NCBI GenBank assembly: GCA_016705125.1
Contig: JADIYW010000028.1
Location: forward strand, 124,001-188,000
Length of the DNA: 64,000 nt
Direction of reading: 5' to 3'
Origin: Bacteroidota bacterium
GTDB lineage: Bacteria; Bacteroidota; Bacteroidia; Chitinophagales; JADIYW01
Shown: positions 9,165 to 17,780 of the stretch, one piece after another
Numbering within the stretch: position 1 is the first letter of the stretch
How the letters are laid out: each line of letters opens with the position of its first letter
Translations under genes and position numbers: made by a program
The notes under the pieces: model-generated
The model's database searches: none
What the model saw: only the letters and a program-made list of their open reading frames with translations
Told to the model about the DNA's origin: nothing

Positions 9165-9527
9165 AGTTAATCAATTTTATAGACAAATAGAAAAATGTAA
9201 GATTTGGAGATGTGGGAATGTGAGGATTTGTGGATTTGTGGATGTGAGAATTTGGGGATGTGAGAATGAAGTAATTAGCGAATTAAATAATTAGCGAATG
9301 TAAGATGTGGGGATTTGAAAATGTGGAAATTGAAAATGTGAAAATTAAGTAATGAAATAATGTAATTTAGAGGCAAGATTTTTATGAATGAGATATTAAA
9401 AGGAGGAAATGAAATAATGGCAATGAATCATAATGATAAAATGCTTAAAAACAAATAACTAATTACGAATTACACTTTACTAATTACCCATTACTTTTTA
9501 TTAATAACCAAAAACACAATAGTTTTG
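9165..9527. other. low-complexity intergenic region, G/A-rich word repeats
   Basis: About 360 bases without a gene. From roughly 9196 to 9340 it consists of repeated words such as GATGTGGGAATGTGAGG, GGATTTGTGGA, GGGGATGTGAGAATG and ATTAGCGAAT. After 9440 it holds ACTAATTACGAATTAC / CTAATTACCCATTAC words like those in the other intergenic mosaics. There is no open frame and no recognisable RNA gene. Confidence 0.5.
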
Positions 9528-10025
9528 ATGATGGAATCGGCAAATTATAGATTGGTTAAAACTAGTATTGAAGATAAAAAGGCAATTTCGGATTTGCTCG
9601 GTATGCCTGAATTTTTAATGCGATTTGAAGAAGATCCAATTAAAGTAAATATTGAATTATACTTTTCTAATTTATTGAATATTAATAATTTTTGTTTTTC
9701 TATTTTTTGTAAAAAAGAAAATAAATGTATCGGTTTTTTACTTTTGCAAAATTATATTTTTGATGAAAAAAGAATAGAATTTGGTATTAGTATTCATCCC
9801 GATTATTGGGGAAAATCTGTTTTATCAGAAATATTTCCAATACTTATTTCGTGGGTAAAAAGGAATTTGGCGCCCATTGAAATTTTTGCAATAATAGAAG
9901 AAAACAATTCAATTGCCCAAAAGGCCGCACTAAAATTAGGGTTCGATTTATGCACAAAAACGGCTAAAAACGAACCAAATGATTTGTTTTATTACCATAT
10001 ATTTTCAATAAAAGTATCGGAATAA
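9528..10025 (+). CDS. GNAT family N-acetyltransferase (RimJ/RimL-like)
   Basis: This protein of about 165 residues has the GNAT core visible as KCIGFLLLQNYIFDEKRIEF, GISIHPDYWGKSVLSEI (the acetyl-CoA loop region) and ENNSIAQKAALKLGFD. These match the RimJ/RimL subgroup that acetylates protein N-termini, amines or antibiotics. A start at 9528 or 9531 is possible; both are ATG. It is followed by pdxJ 51 bases later on the same strand. The substrate cannot be told from sequence. Confidence 0.8.
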   Translation: MMESANYRLVKTSIEDKKAISDLLGMPEFLMRFEEDPIKVNIELYFSNLLNINNFCFSIFCKKENKCIGFLLLQNYIFDEKRIEFGISIHPDYWGKSVLSEIFPILISWVKRNLAPIEIFAIIEENNSIAQKAALKLGFDLCTKTAKNEPNDLFYYHIFSIKVSE

Positions 10026-10036
10026 AGGGGTTTTTC

Positions 10037-10044
10037 TATATTTG
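10037..10044 (+). promoter_or_regulatory. -7 box TATATTTG before pdxJ
   Basis: This is a perfect match to the Bacteroidota -7 element TAnnTTTG, 32 bases before the pdxJ start codon. No good TTTG -33 element is seen at the expected distance, so it may be a weak or alternative promoter. Confidence 0.4.
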
Positions 10045-10075
10045 TAACATTCTATTATTCTTTTATAAAAAATAA

Positions 10076-10792
10076 ATGGTTCGATTAAGTGTAAATTTAA
10101 ATAAAGTAGCGTTACTTCGAAATAGTCGTGGTAATGATTACCCTAATTTGTTAAAGGTAGCTTTAGACTGTGAAAGATTTGGTGCCGATGGCATTACCTT
10201 ACATCCGCGGCCTGATGAGCGACATGCCAAATTCGAGGATGTTGAACTATTAAAGGAACATATCAGCACAGAATTAAATGTGGAAGGCTACCCAAATAGG
10301 CGATTTATAGAATTGATTAAAAAAGTAAAACCCGCACAGTGCACTTTGGTGCCCGATGAGCCAGGCGCACTTACCTCCGACCATGGTTGGGACACGATTA
10401 AAAATAAGTCTTTTTTGGAAGAAACGATAATTGAATTAAAAAAATCAGGTGCTCGTATCTCTCTATTTATCGACCCAATTGAGCAATTTATTGAGGGAGC
10501 TAAATTGGTAGGTGCTGATAATATCGAATTTTATACAGGTCCTTATGCCAAAAATTATTCTTTACATCCCATTCATGCTATTGAAAAATTTTCACTTTGT
10601 GCCCATTTCGCTAGTAATTTGGAGTTGGGTATCAACGCGGGCCATGATTTAAATTTAGAAAATCTAAAATATTTTAAAGAAAACATTCCTAATTTAATCG
10701 AAGTTTCCATTGGTCATGCATTAATTACTGATTCGCTATATTATGGATTGGAAAATACAATTGGAATGTATAAGCGATGTTTGGTTCCTTAG
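10076..10792 (+). CDS. pdxJ: pyridoxine 5'-phosphate synthase
   Basis: This is a full-length 238-residue PdxJ, which condenses 1-deoxyxylulose 5-phosphate with 3-amino-2-oxopropyl phosphate to pyridoxine 5'-phosphate in the DXP-dependent vitamin B6 pathway. Family motifs are SVNLNKVALLRNSRG, DGITLHPRPDERHA (substrate-binding His/Arg), NVEGYPNRRF, CTLVPDEPGALTSDHGW, and the C-terminal GINAGHDLNLENL and SIGHALITDSLYYGL. It is cytosolic. No pdxA is nearby. Confidence 0.96.
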   Translation: MVRLSVNLNKVALLRNSRGNDYPNLLKVALDCERFGADGITLHPRPDERHAKFEDVELLKEHISTELNVEGYPNRRFIELIKKVKPAQCTLVPDEPGALTSDHGWDTIKNKSFLEETIIELKKSGARISLFIDPIEQFIEGAKLVGADNIEFYTGPYAKNYSLHPIHAIEKFSLCAHFASNLELGINAGHDLNLENLKYFKENIPNLIEVSIGHALITDSLYYGLENTIGMYKRCLVP

Positions 10793-10794
10793 GG

Positions 10795-11010
10795 AGTCCA
10801 CAGTCCATGGTTGACAGTCCACAGGGAATAGTAATTAGTAATTAGTAAAAAGTAATTAGGAGTCCGCGGATAAGTTATTGGTTACTGGGAGTCAATATTC
10901 CACGGTTGACAGTCCACGGGGAAAAGTAATTAGTAATTAGTAAAAAGTAATTAGTAATTAGGAGTCCGCGGATAAGTTATTGGTAATTAGGTTATTGGTT
11001 AATGGGAGTT
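10795..11010. repeat. intergenic mosaic repeat, copy C (tandem unit of about 95-102 bases)
   Basis: Two imperfect copies of one unit follow pdxJ. Each has GGTTGACAGTCCAC (10809 and 10904), a TAATTAGTAATTAGTAAAAA stretch, and AGTCCGCGGATAAGTTATTG (10861 and 10963). The unit uses the same word set as the mosaics at 3.1, 44.8, 58.3 and 63.7 kb. There is no coding potential. Confidence 0.65.
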
Positions 11011-11015
11011 TTAGA

Positions 11016-11053
11016 CAAAAAAAATCCCAAGCCTGGGGTTTACGGCTTGGGAT
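11016..11053 (-). terminator. strong Rho-independent terminator, minus strand
   Basis: A perfect ten-base stem (ATCCCAAGCC / GGCTTGGGAT) with a ten-base loop is followed, on the minus strand, by eight U. It lies 140 bases beyond the DUF1501 stop, leaving a long 3' untranslated region or a small independent transcript in between. Confidence 0.8.
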
Positions 11054-11192
11054 AATATTGAGAGGGTTTTGTAAAGAGGTAGAGGTTATCATCCTTTATT
11101 TTGGGGACGATGTAAAGATGCAACTACTATTTCAAAACCCAAGGGTACAATTTTTTTTCAAAATCGGAATAAAAAACGAACTTTTAGCGCAT

Positions 11193-12419
11193 TTATATAA
11201 AATTAAGCGTTTTAAAGTCATTTCCCAAAACTTTATGCTGATTCAATCCAAGGTGATTTTCTAAAATAGTGCCATAAATTGACCTAAAATCAACAGAAAA
11301 TTTCAAATCGCCGTCTTCTAAATCTTCCAAATTTGGAATTGGATTGTAAATTCCTGCTTGTTTCAAATTTCCACCTAAAACAAAAACATTATTGGCCGTA
11401 CCATGATCTGTGCCACTTGCACCATTCTCCGCCACTCTCCTACCAAATTCACTAAAAACGAGCACCAGCGTATTTTTCCAGAAACCAGCAGTTTCCAAAT
11501 CTTGTTGTAATGCTGATAGGCTATTTGCCACTGTTTCTAAAAGTTTGCCTTGCCGCTGATTTTGATTTGCATGTGTATCAAATCCGCTTAAAGAAGCATA
11601 AAATATTTTTGTATCCACTCCTGCACTTATTAAATTGGCAATAGTTTGCATGTTTTTGCCAAATTTATTTTGAGGATAATCGGTTTTACTTTGTTTTTTT
11701 GTCGATTTCTCAGCTAAATAAGCCACCGCATCTTTTGTTTCTTGCATGGTTTTATACATATATACCAAGGGCTCATTCAAATCTTCAAAATTAAAATCAG
11801 CCATTACATTCAGCATATAAGGATTCCCAACTGCCTTTTTCAACTTTTCAAGGTCTGATATTCCCATACCTTTAATCGTATTTCCTTTTAGCGCCAAACT
11901 AAGCATTTCATCCAATTCCATTGCCAGTCGGGCATTTCCTTTGGTACTTGAGGAAAAATCATTTGGTGAACAAAAATTATCCAAATATCGACCCAACCAA
12001 CCTGTATTCCAGTATTCATTCGCGCTCGAACCACTTTGCCAAATATCCATTGATCTAAAATGAGAATGGTCGGGATTGGGATAACCGACTCCATTAATAA
12101 TGCACAAATCGCCTTTATCGATTAATTTTTGAAAGGGCAAAAGAAATGGATTCAAGCCTATTTCATCCGTTAATTTCAAAACTTCATCACTTTTTATGGC
12201 AATATTTGGTCTGTTTTTGTAGTAAAAATCATTTTTAAAAGGTATCACCGTATTTAATCCATCATTTCCACCCGATAATTGGATGACAATTAATTTTTTA
12301 TCCGATTCAATGGATTGTAGATCAACCCTTTGTTCCATCGATTTTAAAAAACTAGGAACTAACATGGTACCTGCCCCAGAAATCATTGTTTTCTTTATAA
12401 AATTTCTCCTGTTTTCCAT
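11193..12419 (-). CDS. DUF1501 family secreted protein
   Basis: This 408-residue protein has a twin-arginine-like leader (RRNFIKKTMISGAGTMLVPSF) and the DUF1501 core: LIVIQLSGGNDGLNTVIPF, NGVGYPNPDHSHFRSMDIWQ, LVLVFSEFGRRVAENGASGTDHGTANN (shown in part) and NVFVLGGNLKQAGIY. The fold is related to alkaline phosphatase/sulfatase-like enzymes, but no activity is firmly known. It is paired with a DUF1800 gene four bases upstream; the pairing is widespread in Bacteroidota and Planctomycetota, so the two products probably act together in the envelope. Confidence 0.9.
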   Translation of the reverse strand: MENRRNFIKKTMISGAGTMLVPSFLKSMEQRVDLQSIESDKKLIVIQLSGGNDGLNTVIPFKNDFYYKNRPNIAIKSDEVLKLTDEIGLNPFLLPFQKLIDKGDLCIINGVGYPNPDHSHFRSMDIWQSGSSANEYWNTGWLGRYLDNFCSPNDFSSSTKGNARLAMELDEMLSLALKGNTIKGMGISDLEKLKKAVGNPYMLNVMADFNFEDLNEPLVYMYKTMQETKDAVAYLAEKSTKKQSKTDYPQNKFGKNMQTIANLISAGVDTKIFYASLSGFDTHANQNQRQGKLLETVANSLSALQQDLETAGFWKNTLVLVFSEFGRRVAENGASGTDHGTANNVFVLGGNLKQAGIYNPIPNLEDLEDGDLKFSVDFRSIYGTILENHLGLNQHKVLGNDFKTLNFI

Positions 12420-12423
12420 TTCT

Positions 12424-13821
12424 TTAATTTAATTGATATTCAGGCAATTGTAATAAACGTAAAGCAATTTCTTTTACCAAATCGGCCTTTTGAGTCGACT
12501 TTATAAAAAATTCAAGATTCAAGTTTTTTGGTGGTTTTGAGAATAAAAAATCCGCCAATTCCTTTTGTATATCTTTTGGCTTTTCAAATTGTACTTTAGA
12601 GGTTATAATATTCCAATCAATTTCCGTTTTCAAATTTTCATTTTTCAACTGCTTTAGTTCGTCATTATCATCGCCACTTTCTTTCAGTTCGACATTATTG
12701 AGTAAATTACCCATTAATAATTGGGGCAAATTAAAACGAAATAAAATAGCTGAACTGTCAATCCATTGCACGCCATTCGACCAACCTCCTACATTTGGCG
12801 GCATACACAATATTTGACCCATCGCTTTTTGGACAAATAATTGGGTATTTTCATTTAAATAATTTATTGCAAATTTTCGATTATAACTCACTAATAATTC
12901 AATCGGTGATTTAATCAATTGTGCAATATTTTTATCATCATAAAACCATGCAGATTTAAAAATGGTCTCCATTAGTTTTCCTATATCATATTTGCTATTA
13001 TAAAACGAATCAGTCAATTCGGCAATTCGATTTTCATCCAATGTTGGATTTACGAAATAGGCATAAATTTTTGAAACAATAAATTTTGCTGTTTCCTTTT
13101 TTTCCAATAAAATATTTAGAATATCATCACCATCGAAATTTCCTTTTTTACCCAAACATTCTTTTTCGTCGAAATCGTGCAATAATGGCCTAAATTTAAA
13201 ATCAGGATTGCCGGGTTCAAAACTCCAACCGGTAAAAGCACGAGCGGCTTCTTTGATATCCTTTTCAGTATAATTTCCCTTTCCGATGGTAAATAATTCC
13301 ATTACTTCGCGGGCAAAATTCTCATTTGGACTATCCTTCTTGTTTTGCTTATTATTTAAATACTTAATCATGGCGGCACTTTTGGAAACGCCGAATAATA
13401 AATTGCGAAAATTTCCTAGCGCATTTTCCCTTAACACATTGCAATAGCTAGTCATAAAAACTGGATTATTATCGCCACAAGCAAAATGGTCATGCCAAAA
13501 AAAAGCCATTTTTTCTTGCAAAAAAGCGGTGGAACTGCTCATTTCATTCAACCAAGCAAGGTTTAAAGTCTTTACGCCTTCTTTGGATAATTTCACTATC
13601 TCTTTCTTTTCTTCCGCACTCATTTCAGCAAATTTTTTGGTTGGAATATCAGAAGAAAAAGAAATAGCTAGAGGTTTATAATTCGTTGCCTTTTGAAAAA
13701 TATCATCTACAATTTCCTCTACATTTTTTTTTCTCACCGTTTGAAATTCATCGATATTAATTCCAAAACCAGCACGATTGTATAAATGCACAATTTGAAT
13801 AGCGCTTAAATTCATATCCAC
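12424..13821 (-). CDS. DUF1800 family protein
   Basis: This 465-residue protein has the typical opening IVHLYNRAGFGINIDEF. Further landmarks are KMAFFWHDHFACGDN, NFAREVMELFTIGKGNYTEKDIKEAARAFTGW (in part), LGKKGNFDGDDILNILL, and a C-terminal MPPNVGGWSNGVQWIDSS. No signal peptide is evident. Its stop is separated from the DUF1501 start by only a few bases, indicating an operon. The function is unknown for the family. Confidence 0.9.
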   Translation of the reverse strand: MDMNLSAIQIVHLYNRAGFGINIDEFQTVRKKNVEEIVDDIFQKATNYKPLAISFSSDIPTKKFAEMSAEEKKEIVKLSKEGVKTLNLAWLNEMSSSTAFLQEKMAFFWHDHFACGDNNPVFMTSYCNVLRENALGNFRNLLFGVSKSAAMIKYLNNKQNKKDSPNENFAREVMELFTIGKGNYTEKDIKEAARAFTGWSFEPGNPDFKFRPLLHDFDEKECLGKKGNFDGDDILNILLEKKETAKFIVSKIYAYFVNPTLDENRIAELTDSFYNSKYDIGKLMETIFKSAWFYDDKNIAQLIKSPIELLVSYNRKFAINYLNENTQLFVQKAMGQILCMPPNVGGWSNGVQWIDSSAILFRFNLPQLLMGNLLNNVELKESGDDNDELKQLKNENLKTEIDWNIITSKVQFEKPKDIQKELADFLFSKPPKNLNLEFFIKSTQKADLVKEIALRLLQLPEYQLN

Positions 13822-13944
13822 TTTTTAAATAAGACTGTAAAATAGAGAAATGGTTTAATGAAAGAATGTAAATTAAATAATTAATTAATGAAGCCATGTA
13901 GTTTCAGAATTTAAATCTGAAATCCTACATTTAAAATCTAAGAT

Positions 13945-14781
13945 TTATACCTTCTGTAAAACTATAATATCTTGAAAACTGAGGTATGGTTTTCGACCCG
14001 ACCAAGAGCCAAAAGGTTCATCGATTACTTCAAAATTATTGTCTTTAAACATTTTATTTAACCATTCCTTTTCAAAAGCCACATTCGACTCCGGTATTTT
14101 TTTACTTATGGTGAAAAAGTTCTTTTCATGGTATTTAAAATCCAAAAAAGATTGTTGTTGTAACACCAGATTTTGGGCAATTTCATCCATTACGAAAAAG
14201 GTGAAAAGTGCTTTTTTTGATGGCTTTAAAACCCTATACGTTTCTTTAACATATTGCAACAAATCGGCAGGCAACATGTGCGTAAAAACGCTGGTTGCAA
14301 ATACAAAATCAAAAGAATTATCGGGATATGGAAACACAAATTCGTTGGCATTTATTTTTCCCGAAGGATTATATAATTTATTATAAATATCTACTTTTTG
14401 GAAATGGAATCGTTCATCATTTGGGGCAATTTTATTGGTACACCATTCTATTCCTTCAGTGGCAATATCAAAACCATGAAATGATCCATTATTATTTAAA
14501 AACGACTTAAAAGGCAATGCCATTCTGCCCATTCCACAGCCTAGTTCCAGTATTTTTGAATCGGGTTGAATTTGTCCATACCTTTTGAAATAGTCGAAAA
14601 ATTCATTGCCAATTTTTTCAAAATCACCGGGTCCAATAAAATTTTTCCCGTTTGGTGGTATTTCCGATTTTGATTTTCCCGATAATTTAAGGAAAAAATC
14701 TGATGGCCAAAAATAAATTTGTCTTACAAACTTTCTAAATGGTAAAGGTAAGGCATAAAATATGTTTCGAATCAATTTCAT
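13945..14781 (-). CDS. SAM-dependent class I methyltransferase
   Basis: This 278-residue protein has a basic, hydrophobic N-terminus (NIFYALPLPFRKFVRQIYF) followed by a Methyltransf_11/25-type Rossmann domain: motif I ILELGCGMGRMALPF, an acidic residue after strand 2 (HGFDIATEGIEWC), and motif IV NSFDFVFATSVFTHMLPAD. The start overlaps the FKBP stop by four bases (ATGA), so it follows that gene in one operon. The substrate is unknown; the neighbours do not identify it. Confidence 0.82.
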   Translation of the reverse strand: MKLIRNIFYALPLPFRKFVRQIYFWPSDFFLKLSGKSKSEIPPNGKNFIGPGDFEKIGNEFFDYFKRYGQIQPDSKILELGCGMGRMALPFKSFLNNNGSFHGFDIATEGIEWCTNKIAPNDERFHFQKVDIYNKLYNPSGKINANEFVFPYPDNSFDFVFATSVFTHMLPADLLQYVKETYRVLKPSKKALFTFFVMDEIAQNLVLQQQSFLDFKYHEKNFFTISKKIPESNVAFEKEWLNKMFKDNNFEVIDEPFGSWSGRKPYLSFQDIIVLQKV

Positions 14782-15499
14782 TTAGGAATTATATTGAAAC
14801 CCTTTCCTTTACTTTTGTCTTTTTCTTGCACCTTCATGCCATATTCGGAAGCAGCTTTTTTCTTAGCGGCAATCTCGGCAGCCGTTTTGGGAATCAATTT
14901 TATTTTTACTATTTTAATATCAAATCGCATAATGGCATACTTGGGCACACCTTTTATTACCTGGTCGGCATAAGCCAAAGGCGATGGAACCAAAATTATC
15001 CCTTCTGATCCTTCATCAAATTCGCCAATTGCTTCATCAAAACCTGGAATCATCTGGCCTGTAAATGCCTTAAATGATAAAGGCTGCTTATAATCATAAG
15101 TAGAAAAGAATTTTTACCGTCAAGCGTTAGTCCGTTACTATGCACCCAAACCTCATCTCCTCGCTCGGCAAACTTTCCATTTCCCTCTTTTTCAATTCGA
15201 TAAAATGAACCATGCTCTGTCTTTTTGAATTTAGACAAATCCTTATCATCGATATAGTTTTTAATAATTTTTCGTCCTTTTTAGGATTTCACGCTCCACC
15301 GAATCTAGTTCGCCATACGCCATTTCGGCATAATCGATTTCTGAGGAATTGCCTCCCTTTTCAAAATAATCTTCAATACCGCCAGGCTTTTTCCAATATC
15401 TTTGGTGAAATACCAAATAGAAGTACCAATTCCTGCTATTAGAAATAGGGAAATAATGGAAATAAGTAGGATCATTTTCTTTTTAGAAGCATCAACCAT
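14778..15499 (-). pseudogene. FKBP-type peptidyl-prolyl isomerase with N-terminal membrane anchor (GldI-like context), frameshifted
   Basis: The reconstructed product is about 235 residues. It has an N-terminal anchor (KMILLISIISLFLIAGIGTSIWYF), a linker, then an FKBP domain with VWVHSNGLTLDG, TGQMIPGFDEAIGEF and GIILVPSPLAYADQ, and a Lys-rich tail. FKBPs catalyse proline cis-trans isomerisation and act as folding helpers. Frame breaks lie near 15105, near 15240-15280 and near 15340-15390. It sits two bases downstream of an NrnA-like gene that is divergent from ndk. This order resembles the gldI neighbourhood of flavobacteria, but GldI is a lipoprotein and no lipobox is seen here. Confidence 0.72.
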
Positions 15500-15500
15500 A

Positions 15501-16514
15501 TTAGTACTTTTTCTTCGCTTTTTCTAATTTTAATAAATCTATAATTCGATGAATCGTTTTATCTAAATTTTCGTTAGACCGTCCTCCTGCTGCATTTTTG
15601 TGTCCACCTCCATTAAAATGCTGTCTCGCAAATTCATTTACATTTATTTCACCTTTCGATCTGAAAGACAATTTTATCATGCTCATATCTTCCTTTATCA
15701 GCGCAGCAATTCGCACCCCTTTCACCGACAATGGAAAGTTTACCAAACCCTCGGTGTCGCCTGATTGCAAATTAAATTTGCGGCTATCTTCCTTATTTAC
15801 GTAAATATACCCAAACTCAATTTCGGGAATAATAACCATTTTATTTAATAATGAATTACCCAAAAATCTTAACTTATTTTCCAGATTATTATTGTGCAAT
15901 TTCTCCTGAATATCTATAAAACTTGCGCCTTTTTCAATCAAATCGGCTCCTAAGCGCATAGCTTTTGGTGTGGTGGCGCCATTTGAAAAATTGCCCGTAT
16001 CGGTAAGCAAACCTGTGTAAAGACAAGTAGCTGTATCGATAGAAATCAAAGGATTGTCTTCAAGTAGGTGCACAAAATCAAAGATTAACTCGCAGGTTGA
16101 AGAGGCTTTGGTGTTCCAAAACATCAAATCAGGGAAATCATCAGGCTCCAGATGATGATCGATTAGCACTTTATATGCCAATGAATCGGCTACAAAAGAG
16201 TCGATTGGAACAATGCGGGACAAGGCATTAAAATCGAGGCAAAAAATAATATCTGCTTCAGCAATTGCTTTTTCGGCGGCGACCTTTTTTTGTTCGGCAC
16301 TAATCACCAAATCGTTGCCGGGCAACCAATTCAGAAAACTAGGATAATCGGTAGGTGTTACAACCGTTACTTGATGTTTTTTTTCAACCAAATAATTGTA
16401 CAATCCCAAACTAGAACCCATCGCATCACCATCAGGTTTTTGGTGTGTAGTAATCACTATTTTTCGAGGTTTTGACAATCCATCTTTTAAGACCTCTATT
16501 GTTCCATTTAGCAT
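15501..16514 (-). CDS. nrnA: DHH/DHHA1 phosphoesterase, NrnA-like oligoribonuclease / pAp phosphatase
   Basis: This 337-residue protein has the DHH active-site motifs: THQKPDGDAMGSSLGLYNYL (metal ligands), an intermediate DIIFCLDFNALSRI, the signature DHHLEPDDFPD, then a DHHA1 domain ending in FNGGGHKNAAGGRSN (substrate phosphate binding). NrnA degrades 2-5-mer RNA and dephosphorylates pAp. It is divergent from ndk and upstream of the FKBP gene in the same operon. Confidence 0.88.
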   Translation of the reverse strand: MLNGTIEVLKDGLSKPRKIVITTHQKPDGDAMGSSLGLYNYLVEKKHQVTVVTPTDYPSFLNWLPGNDLVISAEQKKVAAEKAIAEADIIFCLDFNALSRIVPIDSFVADSLAYKVLIDHHLEPDDFPDLMFWNTKASSTCELIFDFVHLLEDNPLISIDTATCLYTGLLTDTGNFSNGATTPKAMRLGADLIEKGASFIDIQEKLHNNNLENKLRFLGNSLLNKMVIIPEIEFGYIYVNKEDSRKFNLQSGDTEGLVNFPLSVKGVRIAALIKEDMSMIKLSFRSKGEINVNEFARQHFNGGGHKNAAGGRSNENLDKTIHRIIDLLKLEKAKKKY

Positions 16515-16648
16515 AATTAGGATAAAGGTCTAAATTTAATAGGATTTGGCAAAAATGAAATGTAGGAATAATGACCCTAAATACCCTAAAATCATGTCTG
16601 ATAACGCATATTTAATTTTAGATTAATAATATTCCATTACTTTATCCT

Positions 16649-16656
16649 TAATTTTG
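16649..16656 (+). promoter_or_regulatory. -7 box TAATTTTG before ndk
   Basis: This is a perfect TAnnTTTG match, 22 bases before the ndk start codon. The -33 region lacks a clear TTTG. The short spacing to ATG implies a very short leader. Confidence 0.5.
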
Positions 16657-16677
16657 CGCCACAAAAAAAAATATAAA

Positions 16678-17097
16678 ATGGCAACCAACAGAACATTTAC
16701 CATGATTAAACCAGATGCGGTTGAAGACAATCACATCGGTTCTATATTAGCAATGATAACCGAAGCAGGTTTTAAAGTAGTAGGTTTGAAATTTACAAAA
16801 CTTTCAACCGAGCAAGCAGGTACATTTTATGAAGTACATTCAGCGCGTCCATTTTATGGCGAATTGGTTGAATTTATGAGTCGTGGACCAATCGTTGCTG
16901 CAATACTCGAAAAAGAAAATGCAGTTGAAGATTTCCGTAAACTAATCGGCGCAACCAATCCTGCGAATGCAGAAGAAGGTACGATTAGAAAGCGATTTGC
17001 TAGAAGTATAGGTGAAAACGCGGTACATGGCAGCGACTCTGACGAGAATGCAGCTATTGAAGGCAATTTCTTCTTTTCAATGTTAGAAAGATTTTAA
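16678..17097 (+). CDS. ndk: nucleoside-diphosphate kinase
   Basis: This is a 139-residue, full-length Ndk. The catalytic His lies in the canonical ENAVHGSDS motif, with [14 protein letters not shown] at the N-terminus and [15 protein letters not shown] and GTIRKRFA for nucleotide binding. It transfers gamma-phosphate between nucleoside tri- and diphosphates in the cytosol. The start at 16678 ([13 protein letters not shown]) is chosen over an in-frame ATG at 16654, because that one lies on the -7 box. Confidence 0.96.
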   Translation: MATNRTFTMIKPDAVEDNHIGSILAMITEAGFKVVGLKFTKLSTEQAGTFYEVHSARPFYGELVEFMSRGPIVAAILEKENAVEDFRKLIGATNPANAEEGTIRKRFARSIGENAVHGSDSDENAAIEGNFFFSMLERF

Positions 17098-17121
17098 TCC
17101 AAAAAATATAAACCAAACAAG

Positions 17122-17152
17122 AAGGTCATCAAGCATTGGTGGCCTTTTTTTT
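17122..17152 (+). terminator. Rho-independent terminator after ndk
   Basis: AAGGTCATC and GGTGGCCTT arms (one mismatch/wobble) around a short loop are followed by a run of T. It lies 25 bases after the ndk stop. Confidence 0.7.
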
Positions 17153-17311
17153 GTAAAAAGGGGTGGATGGATCAAAAATAATTATTTGATTTTTAAAGAA
17201 AACATTAATAAAGGAACTTCACCGAATCCATATCGGATAATTTTTTTCCATTGGTTAAATAAAATTAATTGCATTTGGTTTTTATATCCTTTTTTGTAAT
17301 ATTTGTTTTGT

Positions 17312-17520
17312 TGTGATTTATCAGGTAGATGTACTAAATCCAAAAGCCGACAAGTTGCTTAAAGATTTTGAGGATTTAAATTTAATTAGACTTTCAAAAG
17401 CTAATCAGGATTCTTTTTTGACTTTGGTTAAACAATTAAGGAAAAAAAGCCAATAAGTTGCCTTTACCAACCTTGGAGGAGATTGGTTAGAACAACAAAT
17501 ACCGTTTTATGTTTGGTAAT
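17312..17520 (+). pseudogene. decayed plus-strand antitoxin-like fragment
   Basis: From a possible GTG start at about 17314 the plus strand encodes IYQVDVLNPKADKLLKDFED, followed by SKANQDSFLTLVKQLRKKSQ and a stop. After a one-base shift, LPLPTLEEIG and KYRF-like sequence follow. This resembles the small antitoxins paired with RelE/ParE toxins in Bacteroidota, whose C-termini read PTLEEI...VRxKRY. It lacks an ATG, is broken, and has no toxin gene after it, so it looks like a relic beside the intact module on the other strand. Confidence 0.4.
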
Positions 17521-17525
17521 GCCCT

Positions 17526-17780
17526 TTAGCAGAAAGAATTGACAACGACATCATCAAAAACTTGGTAAACTAAGCGGTGTTCCTGATTAATTCTACGCGA
17601 CCATAAACCAGCGAGTTCATATTTTAGTTGTTCAGGTTTTCCAGTACCATCAAAGGGATGTTCAGTTAGTTCTTCTAGAAGCAAAGTAATCTTATTAACT
17701 ACAGCCTTATTGCCTGATTTTTTATGATTCCTTATATCCTCTTTAGCTTGTTCAGAAAAGCGTAAGATATAGCTACTCAT
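17526..17780 (-). CDS. yoeB: Txe/YoeB family mRNA-interferase toxin (C-terminus frameshifted)
   Basis: This protein of about 84 residues has RFSEQAKEDIRNHKKSGNKA, LLEELTEHPFDGTGKPEQLK, and ELAGLWSRRINQEHRLVYQV, the YoeB signature with the basic/Glu catalytic residues. As written it ends VVVNSFC. Removing one A near 17540 gives VVVILSAKGHYQT, restoring the C-terminal His-Tyr needed by YoeB nucleases, so the present frame end is probably an indel. It overlaps the antitoxin stop by four bases (ATGA). Confidence 0.8.
   Translation of the reverse strand: MSSYILRFSEQAKEDIRNHKKSGNKAVVNKITLLLEELTEHPFDGTGKPEQLKYELAGLWSRRINQEHRLVYQVFDDVVVNSFC

Noticed and set aside
14039..14386. Plus-strand open frame of 115 codons
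   Set aside because: Antisense to the methyltransferase; no domain.
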